The notes under the pieces were generated by a model. It searched no databases and was not told where the DNA came from. It saw only the letters and a list, made by a program, of their open reading frames with translations. From an uncultured Oscillibacter sp. (GTDB taxonomy: Bacteria > Bacillota_A > Clostridia > Oscillospirales > Oscillospiraceae): DNA of 6,109 nt. Positions within the stretch are counted from its first letter, which is position 1. Each line of letters begins with the position of its first letter. The position numbers and the translations under genes are program-made. Shown here in pieces: positions 1-4,572 of this stretch. Location of the stretch: assembly GCA_902462475.1 (NCBI GenBank), contig CABQCB010000121.1, forward strand, positions 1 through 6,109, given 5' to 3'.

Positions 1-140
1 TGTGCATGCCCGGCGATAACGTCGAGATGAGCGTTGAGCTGATCACCCCCATCGCTATCGAGAAGGGTCTGCGTTTCGCTATCCGTGAGGGCGGCCGTAC
101 CGTTGGTTCCGGCGCTGTCACCGAGGTCGAGGAAGTCTGA
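1..140 (+). CDS. tuf: Elongation factor Tu, C-terminal end (partial)
   Basis: This is the 3' end of the gene for EF-Tu, the GTPase that delivers aminoacyl-tRNA to the ribosome. Only 45 complete codons are visible (from base 3; bases 1-2 finish a preceding codon), ending at TGA 138-140. The segment carries the strongly conserved end of beta-barrel domain 3: [12 protein letters not shown] near its start and [18 protein letters not shown] close to the stop. These match the universal EF-Tu C-terminus, and the short acidic tail TEVEEV is of the type seen in Clostridia. The GTPase domain lies outside the window. A strong terminator starts 12 nt after the stop, so this is the last gene of its transcription unit. 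Identification is very secure; the copy number of tuf cannot be judged here. Confidence 0.97.
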   Translation, partial: CMPGDNVEMSVELITPIAIEKGLRFAIREGGRTVGSGAVTEVEEV

Positions 141-152
141 TTTCTTCTGCCC

Positions 153-188
153 AAGAGGACTGCTGCTTTGCAGCAGTCCTCTTTTTTT
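153..188 (+). terminator. Intrinsic terminator of tuf
   Basis: A perfect 13-bp stem is formed by AAGAGGACTGCTG (153-165) and CAGCAGTCCTCTT (171-183), around a 5-nt loop, and leads directly into seven T residues (182-188). It starts 12 nt after the tuf stop. On the minus strand the same hairpin lies downstream of the convergent gene at 201-662, but no T-run follows it in that direction, so its use as a bidirectional terminator is doubtful. Confidence 0.95.
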
Positions 189-200
189 GCCGCTGCGGTG

Positions 201-662
201 TTACTGCGCGGACAGGAGCGCCTCCTGGAAGCCGCCGGCACCCGGACAGAATACGTCGCCGCCGACGATCTGCCCGTCACAGACATACAGGTTTGCCTGG
301 ACGCCCTCCGGGCGGTCCGGATAGTTGGTCAGCGTGTAGGTGTAGCGGGCAAGCTGGCGGCCGCAGTATGGGCGCAGGTCAAAGCCTTGGGAGAGCTGAA
401 GCTCGTTGTAGGATGCATAGGGCTCTTCCAGCTTCTCCGGCAGCAGGAACTGGAACGTCTCCACCGGCTCCTCTACTACTTCCCAGCCGCAAGTGCGCAG
501 ATATTCCACCCGCTGGGCGTTCGTCTCTCCCGGCAGGGCGGCCGGAGCTTCAGACTCTCCCAGCAGCGCCGGCAGGCAAAGGACGGCGGCCAGCACGCAG
601 ACCAGCAGAACACCTCCCGCAACCAGCTTTTTTTTGGACAACCGGGTACTCCAAATGAACAT
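201..662 (-). CDS. Membrane-anchored DUF4830-like protein
   Basis: A 153-residue protein of unknown function. A short basic N-terminus (residues 1-12, with RLSKKK) is followed by one hydrophobic segment (about 13-34), then a linker rich in Glu, Ala and Pro and a globular domain (about 50-145). This fits an N-in anchor or uncleaved signal sequence with the domain outside the membrane. The domain shows VEYLRTCGWEV, a YNELQLSQGFDLRPY stretch and YTLTNYPDRPEGVQANLYV, which I recognise as the pattern of the DUF4830 family of Clostridia. No canonical lipobox is present. Four cysteines (58, 100, 128, 139) fall in the presumed outside domain. The start at 662 was chosen because AGGAGGGG sits 6 nt upstream; in-frame ATGs further upstream (692 and beyond) would place that SD inside the gene. 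It is convergent with tuf and divergent from the pseudouridine synthase gene. The family call is from memory of the motif pattern. Confidence 0.8.
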   Translation of the reverse strand: MFIWSTRLSKKKLVAGGVLLVCVLAAVLCLPALLGESEAPAALPGETNAQRVEYLRTCGWEVVEEPVETFQFLLPEKLEEPYASYNELQLSQGFDLRPYCGRQLARYTYTLTNYPDRPEGVQANLYVCDGQIVGGDVFCPGAGGFQEALLSAQ

Positions 663-743
663 ATCGATCCCCTCCTGCAATTTCCTATTCATTTTTTGGG
701 ACGAATATGATAGGATGGACCACAGAATCCAAGGGAGGGGAGA
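663..743. promoter_or_regulatory. Divergent promoter region
   Basis: This 81-bp gap between two divergently read genes must hold their SD sites and probably both promoters. For the plus strand, TATGAT (706-711) is a fair -10, but no convincing -35 lies 16-18 bp upstream. For the minus strand, TTGGAT (732 to 727) and CATATT (709 to 704) are 17 bp apart. The two -10 candidates overlap, so the promoters might interfere. The assignments are weak; only the divergent layout is certain. Confidence 0.35.
669..676 (-). promoter_or_regulatory. Shine-Dalgarno site that sets the start at 662
   Basis: On the minus strand AGGAGGGG lies 6 nt before the ATG at 662. It is the only good SD near the several in-frame upstream ATGs, so it fixes the N-terminus of the DUF4830-like protein. 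Confidence 0.85.
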
Positions 744-1469
744 ATGAAGATGGCGCTGGAACGGCTGGACAAGATCATCGCCTCCACCGGACGGTGGTCG
801 CGGCGGGAGGTAAAAAATCTGATCCGGCAGGGACGGGTATTGGTAAACGGAGTGCCGCCCCGCTCGGCAGAGGAGAAGGCGGACCCGGAGGCAGCAACGA
901 TCGCGGTCAACGGCGAGACGATCACCTACCGCCGCTATACGTGGGTCATGCTCAATAAGCCCGCAGGATATCTTTCGGCCACGGAGGACGGGCGGGGCAA
1001 GACCGTGCTGGACCTGCTGCCGCCGGAGCTGCAAAAGCAAAAGCTCTTCCCGGTGGGACGGCTGGACAAGGACACGGAGGGGCTGCTGCTTTTAACCAAC
1101 CAGGGAGACCTTGCCCACGATCTGCTCTCTCCCCGCCATCACGTGGATAAGGTGTACTACACCCGCGTATCCGGGTGCCTGACGGAGGAGGACTGTGCCG
1201 CCTTTGCCGCGGGCATGACGCTGGACGACGGGCTGGTGTGCCTGCCGGCAGGGCTGGAGATCCTCTCCGCCGGAGCGGAGAGCGAGGCGCGGGTCACGCT
1301 GCGGGAGGGAAAATTCCATCAGATCAAGCGTATGCTGGCCCAGCGGGGCAAACCGGTGGTGTATCTGGAGCGCATTGCAATGGGCAATCTGCCCTTGGAT
1401 CCGGCGCTGGAGAGAGGAAAATTTCGGTTTTTAACGGAGAAAGAAGTGGAACTTTTACAAAAAGCTTAA
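744..1469 (+). CDS. rsuA: RsuA-family 16S rRNA pseudouridine synthase
   Basis: A 241-residue enzyme that isomerises a specific uridine of 16S rRNA (U516 by E. coli numbering, if it is a true RsuA) to pseudouridine during small-subunit assembly in the cytoplasm. Residues 4-50 form an S4 RNA-binding domain (ERLDKIIASTGRWSRREVKNLI, with VLVNG closing the fold). The catalytic domain starts near 67 with VMLNKPAGYLSA. The motif GRLDKDTEGLLLLTNQGDLAH (from G106) contains catalytic Asp108, and EGKFHQIKRML (188-198) is the C-terminal motif; HQIKRM is more like RsuA than RluB. The length is normal. GGGAGGGG precedes ATG 744; a second ATG at 750 is possible, but its spacing from the SD would be long. 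It appears to be a single-gene unit, divergent from the DUF4830-like gene. No strong terminator follows. RluB or RluE specificity cannot be excluded from sequence alone. Confidence 0.9.
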   Translation: MKMALERLDKIIASTGRWSRREVKNLIRQGRVLVNGVPPRSAEEKADPEAATIAVNGETITYRRYTWVMLNKPAGYLSATEDGRGKTVLDLLPPELQKQKLFPVGRLDKDTEGLLLLTNQGDLAHDLLSPRHHVDKVYYTRVSGCLTEEDCAAFAAGMTLDDGLVCLPAGLEILSAGAESEARVTLREGKFHQIKRMLAQRGKPVVYLERIAMGNLPLDPALERGKFRFLTEKEVELLQKA

Positions 1470-1540
1470 GAAAGCGGAAGGTAAATTCAAATCTTCACCA
1501 AAAAGCAAGTGATTTTTTTGTCGAAAAGAGAAAAAACATC

Positions 1541-1569
1541 TTGCGTTTTGACGAAAATGCCGATATAAT
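1541..1569 (+). promoter_or_regulatory. Predicted sigma-A promoter of the PucR-type regulator
   Basis: A perfect TATAAT (1564-1569) lies 17 bp after TTGCGT (1541-1546), a partial match to the -35 consensus. Transcription would begin near 1576, giving a leader of about 50 nt before the ATG at 1628. The surrounding DNA (1470-1600) is distinctly AT-rich against the GC-rich genes, as expected for a promoter region. Confidence 0.75.
1543..1560. repeat. Near-palindrome across the regulator promoter
   Basis: GCGTTTT (1543-1549) and AAAATGC (1554-1560) form an inverted repeat with one mismatch and a 4-bp centre. It covers part of the -35 and much of the spacer. A second AAAATGC occurs at 1582-1588, just after the expected transcription start. 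The position fits an operator, possibly for autoregulation, but no protein can be assigned from the sequence. Confidence 0.4.
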
Positions 1570-1614
1570 GTAGACATTGACAAAATGCACAAAGACTCCC
1601 GTGTGATTTTAGGT

Positions 1615-1622
1615 GAGGAGGG
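1615..1622 (+). promoter_or_regulatory. Shine-Dalgarno site that sets the start at 1628
   Basis: GAGGAGGG lies 5 nt before ATG 1628. An in-frame GTG at 1613 would put this SD inside the gene, so the ATG is preferred. Confidence 0.85.
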
Positions 1623-1627
1623 CAACC

Positions 1628-2719
1628 ATGTCTGGAAGAATTTTTCAAAATGTGGTTTTGCAGTTGAAGGAGAATACAGACCGTACCGTAGGCGTGATCG
1701 ATGCGGAGGGAATCGTCATTGCATGCAGTGAGCTTTCCATGATCGGTCAGCGATGGGCGGAGAACGTACCGGTGGTCAACGCGGCCGGCGGCTCCATGGT
1801 CACCTCCGATGGAAAAACCTTCAAGGCTCTCAACGGGTGGAGCAATCAGTTTGATTATGCCGCGTTTGCCTTTGGGGACAACGAGATCAGCAAGACGGTC
1901 TGCGCCATGGCTACGGTGGCCCTCAACGCCGCCAAGGCCTATTATGAGGAAAAGCATGACCGGGGGTCTTTCGTCAAGGATATCATCTCCGACAACATCA
2001 TGCTGGGCGACATCTATATGCGGGCCAAGGAGCTGCGGGTCACCGCCGATGTGCCCCGGGGCGTGTTTGTGGTGCGCTCGCTGAAAAAGGGCGAGTCCGT
2101 GCCCACGGATGTGATCCAGTCTTTGTTCCCCGACCGGCAGAACGACTTCGTTCTCAGCGTGGGTGAGGGAGATGTGGTGCTGATCCGGCAGATGCCCGAG
2201 GGCGCCGGCATCAAGGAGCTCAACAAGATCGCCGCCTCCGTGGAGGAGACGCTGCGGGTGGGCGGTGAGCCCGCCGTGGTGGTGGGCATCGGCACTGTGG
2301 CCACCCATCTGCGGGATCTGGCCAAGAGCTACAAGGAGGCCCAGATCGCCATTGAAGTGGGCAAGGTCTTTGACACGGAGAAATATGTCATCAACTATGA
2401 GAACCTGGGTATCGGCCGTCTGATCTACCAGCTGCCCACCACGCTGTGTGAGATGTTCCTCCAGGAGGTCTTCAAGAAGAATCCTATTGACGCCCTGGAT
2501 AAGGAGACCCTCTTTACCATCCACAAGTTCTTTGAGAACAACCTGAACGTCTCCGAGACCGCCCGGAAGCTCTTCGTCCACCGCAATACTCTGGTCTATC
2601 GTCTGGAAAAGATCAAGAAGCTCACCGGCCTGGATCTGCGGGAGTTTGACGATGCCATCACCTTCAAGGTGGCTTTGATGGTCAAGAAATACCTGACTTC
2701 CCGGGGGATCGATTCCTGA
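1628..2719 (+). CDS. PucR/CdaR-type transcriptional regulator
   Basis: A 363-residue cytoplasmic DNA-binding regulator. The N-terminal part (about 1-110) looks like a ligand-sensing domain: TVGVIDAEGIVIACS (20-34) is a PAS/diacid-recognition-like strand pattern, followed by a conserved-looking hydrophobic core around 78-100. The middle (about 140-255) resembles the degenerate GGDEF-like domain of CdaR proteins, including VVGIGTVATHLRDLAKSYKEA (from V218). The C-terminus (about 292-357) is a clear PucR-type helix-turn-helix: FFENNLNVSETARKLFVHRN (301-320), then TLVYRLEKIKKLTGLDL. Family members sense sugar diacids, purine intermediates, amino acids or unknown ligands, so the effector cannot be named. 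The gene has its own promoter and terminator. It sits upstream of ftsEX in the same direction, but the terminator argues against a shared main transcript. Confidence is high for the family and low for the target genes. Confidence 0.85.
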   Translation: MSGRIFQNVVLQLKENTDRTVGVIDAEGIVIACSELSMIGQRWAENVPVVNAAGGSMVTSDGKTFKALNGWSNQFDYAAFAFGDNEISKTVCAMATVALNAAKAYYEEKHDRGSFVKDIISDNIMLGDIYMRAKELRVTADVPRGVFVVRSLKKGESVPTDVIQSLFPDRQNDFVLSVGEGDVVLIRQMPEGAGIKELNKIAASVEETLRVGGEPAVVVGIGTVATHLRDLAKSYKEAQIAIEVGKVFDTEKYVINYENLGIGRLIYQLPTTLCEMFLQEVFKKNPIDALDKETLFTIHKFFENNLNVSETARKLFVHRNTLVYRLEKIKKLTGLDLREFDDAITFKVALMVKKYLTSRGIDS

Positions 2720-2743
2720 TTTTCCCATACATACCGCTTACCT

Positions 2744-2774
2744 GCCCCGACCGGCTTCCCGGCCGGGGCTTTTT
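2744..2774 (+). terminator. Intrinsic terminator of the regulator gene
   Basis: An 11-bp GC-rich stem pairs GCCCCGACCGG (2744-2754) with CCGGCCGGGGC (2759-2769), with one A-C mismatch and a CTTC loop. Five T residues (2770-2774) follow. It begins 24 nt after the regulator stop and separates this unit from ftsEX. Confidence 0.9.
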
Positions 2775-2794
2775 CAGGCGCGGAAAGCCTTGGA

Positions 2795-2846
2795 CTGCAT
2801 TTCCCTGCGGGTGCCCGGGCGCTGCGCGGCCTGAGAAAAAATGCAG
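2795..2846. repeat. Distant 8-bp inverted repeat upstream of ftsE promoter
   Basis: CTGCATTT (2795-2802) and AAATGCAG (2839-2846) are perfect inverted copies separated by 36 bp of GC-rich DNA that includes the palindrome GCCCGGGC. They lie just upstream of the ftsE promoter. They could be paired operator half-sites or chance; nothing else in this stretch looks like a gene. Confidence 0.3.
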
Positions 2847-2852
2847 AAATAT

Positions 2853-2876
2853 ACGGCACATGCCTTGCATTGCCGT
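2853..2876. repeat. Inverted repeat overlapping the ftsE -35 element
   Basis: ACGGCA (2853-2858) plus ATGC (2860-2863) mirror GCAT (2867-2870) plus TGCCGT (2871-2876). The arms are 10 bp with one extra C (2859) on the left and a 3-bp centre. The right arm includes the end of the TTGCAT -35 hexamer. Because it lies upstream of the expected transcription start, a DNA operator is more likely than an RNA hairpin. Confidence 0.5.
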
Positions 2877-2893
2877 GTAAATCTGTATATAAT
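2865..2893 (+). promoter_or_regulatory. Predicted sigma-A promoter of the ftsEX operon
   Basis: TTGCAT (2865-2870) and a perfect TATAAT (2888-2893) are separated by 17 bp. Transcription would start near 2900 and give a leader of about 90 nt before ftsE. Spacing and -35 style (TTGC) match the promoter of the preceding regulator gene. Confidence 0.78.
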
Positions 2894-2924
2894 GTGATTT
2901 CGTAAAGAATTATGTCGACCGGTG

Positions 2925-2985
2925 CGGAAAGGGGAACCTTTCCGGCGAAACGGCCGTCTGAACGGATAATCAGACCTGTGAGGTG
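2925..2985 (+). promoter_or_regulatory. Structured 5' leader of ftsE
   Basis: Within the predicted leader, CGGAAAGG (2925-2932) pairs with CCTTTCCG (2937-2944) around a GGAA loop of the GNRA type. GTCTGA (2956-2961) pairs with TCAGAC (2970-2975) around 8 nt. ACCT (2974-2977) can pair with AGGT (2981-2984), which is the core of the ftsE SD. The last two stems share bases 2974-2975 and so compete, an arrangement that could alter SD access. No known riboswitch class is recognised. The pairing is seen directly; a regulatory role is inference. Confidence 0.45.
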
Positions 2986-2989
2986 CCAA

Positions 2990-3682
2990 ATGATTCGACT
3001 CAAAGACGTGGAAATGGAATACGACAACGGCACAAAGGCCATCCGCGGGATCAGCCTGACCATCGAGGATGGAGAGTTTGTGTTTTTGGTGGGCCCCTCC
3101 GGCTCCGGCAAGTCCACCATCATCAAACTGCTGACCGGCGAGGTGGAGCCCTGCGCCGGGCGGATCATGATCAACGGCTTTTCCATCAGCAACATTGCGG
3201 ACCGGCAGATCCCCCTCATGCGGCGGACGCTGGGCGTGATCTTCCAGGATTTCCGCCTGATCGAGAAAAAGACGGTCTATGACAATCTGGCGTTTGTCAT
3301 GCGGGCGGTGGGTGCGCCTCCCAAGGAGATCCGCAAGCGCATCCCCTATGTTTTGCAGCTGGTGGGCCTGGAGAACAAGGCCAACAGCTATCCCACAGAG
3401 CTCTCCGGCGGCGAGCAGCAGCGTGTGGCTATTGCCCGGGCGCTGGTGAATAATCCGGACACCATCATCGCCGACGAGCCTACGGGCAATCTGGACCCGG
3501 AGCGCTCTTTGGAGCTGATGGGCCTTTTGGTGAAGATCAACCAGCTGGGCACCACGGTGGTGGTGGTGACCCACGAAAAAGATCTGGTGGACCGGTTTGG
3601 AAAGCGTGTCATCACCATTGACTCCGGCCATGTGATCAACGACAGCGTAGGCGGTTATGTGGGAGGGCACATCCATGGCTAA
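2990..3682 (+). CDS. ftsE: Cell division ATP-binding protein FtsE
   Basis: A 230-residue ABC ATPase, the usual FtsE length. It binds FtsX at the membrane and uses ATP to switch on extracytoplasmic peptidoglycan hydrolysis rather than to transport a substrate. All ABC motifs are intact: Walker A GPSGSGKST (35-43), Q-loop Gln86 in FQDFRLI, signature LSGGEQQRVAIARAL (138-152), Walker B TIIADE (158-163) with catalytic Glu163, D-loop GNLD, and H-loop His195 in VVVVTHEKD. The FQDFRLI sequence and the MIRLKDV start are typical of FtsE rather than of LolD or MacB proteins. Start 2990 is preferred because a GTGAGGTG SD lies just upstream and the protein begins as FtsE proteins do; the in-frame ATG at 2912 has no SD. 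It is the first gene of the operon and overlaps ftsX by 8 nt, suggesting coupled translation. Confidence 0.96.
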   Translation: MIRLKDVEMEYDNGTKAIRGISLTIEDGEFVFLVGPSGSGKSTIIKLLTGEVEPCAGRIMINGFSISNIADRQIPLMRRTLGVIFQDFRLIEKKTVYDNLAFVMRAVGAPPKEIRKRIPYVLQLVGLENKANSYPTELSGGEQQRVAIARALVNNPDTIIADEPTGNLDPERSLELMGLLVKINQLGTTVVVVTHEKDLVDRFGKRVITIDSGHVINDSVGGYVGGHIHG

Positions 3683-4562
3683 GCACGATTTCCGGTATTT
3701 TTTCCATGAGGGTCTGAGCAATATGTTCAGCCATGGCTTCATGTCCTTTGCCGCCATCGGCATCACGGTGGCCTGCCTTTTGATCATGGGTACCTTCACG
3801 CTGGTGGCTGTGAACGCCAATGCCCTGCTGCGGACGCTGGAGCAGGAAAACGAGATCCTGGCCTATGTGGATGACAGCTACACCGAAACGGAGGCAAGAG
3901 CCCTGCAGCGGACGCTGGAGGCCATCCCCAACGTGGCGTCGGCCACCTTCATCTCCAAGGAGGAGGCCATGGAGAGCTTTACGGCCCAGTACCCGGACGA
4001 GGCGCTGTTCCAGGACCTGGACCCGGAGATCCTCCGGGACCGGTTCGCCATCAAGGTGGTGGATCTGGAACAGCAGTCCGCTACGGTGGAGCAGGTCAAG
4101 GCGGTGGAGGGCATTGCCAAGGTAAACGCCTATGAGGAGATCGCCGGCGGCTTCATCACGGTGCGCAACGTGGCCACGGTGGTGTGCGTGGCCCTGATCG
4201 CCATTTTGTTTGTGGTGTCGGTGTTCATCATTTCCAACACCATCAAGCTCACCACCTTCGACCGGCGGGAGGAGATCGCCATCATGCGGATGGTGGGCGC
4301 CACCAACGGCTTTATTCGCTGGCCTTTTGTGTACGAGGGCTTTTTGTTCGGCCTGATCGGCGCCGCCGTGGCGTTTTTGCTCCAGTGGGGCCTGTACAGC
4401 GCCGTGGCCAAGGGCGTGGCCAACAACGATACCCTTCAGCTGATCCAGATCATTCCGTTTACGGAGATGTGGCTGCCGGTGGCAGGGACTTTTGCCGCGG
4501 CGGGCGTGGTGATCGGCGTGGGCGGCAGCTTGTCTGCCATTCGGAAATTCCTGCAGGTGTGA
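3675..4562 (+). CDS. ftsX: Cell division membrane protein FtsX
   Basis: A 295-residue membrane partner of FtsE. The N-terminal cytoplasmic segment (1-23, with FRYFFHEGLSNMF) is followed by TM1 (about 24-47), then a large extracytoplasmic domain (about 48-163) that in this family contacts the coiled coil of a cell-wall hydrolase or activator. TM2 (165-188), TM3 (222-244) and TM4 (266-287) follow. The cytoplasmic motif RREEIAIMRMVGAT (197-210) is the classic FtsX/MacB-type coupling motif. The extracellular domain contains ISKEEAMESF, a Gram-positive FtsX pattern. ATG 3675 was chosen because GGGAGG (3661-3666) lies 8 nt upstream; it overlaps the ftsE end by 8 nt. Length and topology are normal. 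The downstream hydrolase gene starts 10 nt after the ftsX stop codon, pointing to it as the FtsX partner. Confidence 0.95.
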   Translation: MAKHDFRYFFHEGLSNMFSHGFMSFAAIGITVACLLIMGTFTLVAVNANALLRTLEQENEILAYVDDSYTETEARALQRTLEAIPNVASATFISKEEAMESFTAQYPDEALFQDLDPEILRDRFAIKVVDLEQQSATVEQVKAVEGIAKVNAYEEIAGGFITVRNVATVVCVALIAILFVVSVFIISNTIKLTTFDRREEIAIMRMVGATNGFIRWPFVYEGFLFGLIGAAVAFLLQWGLYSAVAKGVANNDTLQLIQIIPFTEMWLPVAGTFAAAGVVIGVGGSLSAIRKFLQV

Positions 4563-4567
4563 GGTGA
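4560..4567 (+). promoter_or_regulatory. Shine-Dalgarno site overlapping the ftsX stop
   Basis: TGAGGTGA begins with the ftsX stop codon itself and lies 5 nt before ATG 4573. It fixes the peptidase start at 4573 rather than at the in-frame GTG 4564, which lies within the SD. The overlap predicts translational coupling with ftsX. Confidence 0.85.
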
Positions 4568-4572
4568 CGGCC

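Noticed and set aside
201..662. Lipoprotein reading of the DUF4830-like protein through Cys22 or Cys29.
   Set aside because: The residues before the cysteines (for example AVL before Cys29) do not fit the lipobox, so a plain membrane anchor is preferred.
663..1040. Extension of the minus-strand gene upstream to 1040, giving a 279-residue protein, or to ATG 692.
   Set aside because: It would run antisense through the rsuA start and its SD, and a strong SD (669-676) directly before ATG 662 fits the shorter form, whose N-terminus is a normal membrane anchor.
1491..1519. A possible terminator after rsuA: TCAC (1495-1498) and GTGA (1509-1512) followed by seven T residues.
   Set aside because: The stem is only 4 bp of secure pairing with a 10-nt loop, too weak to call; the T-run sits in a generally AT-rich promoter region.
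2876..2889. A WalR-type box at TGTAAA (2876-2881) and TGTATA (2884-2889) in the ftsE promoter.
   Set aside because: The half-sites are 2 bp apart instead of 5, and the second deviates from TGTWAH.
2956..2975. Resemblance of the ftsE leader to a TPP riboswitch (GGATAAT) or to the paired ACGR loops of guanidine-II.
   Set aside because: The CTGAGA half and other core helices of TPP are absent, and the ACGG lies in a large loop or linker rather than in a tetraloop closed by C-G.
2912..2989. Upstream start of ftsE at ATG 2912, adding 26 residues.
   Set aside because: No SD precedes it, the added residues are unlike FtsE proteins, and the stretch is explained by a hairpin-rich leader.
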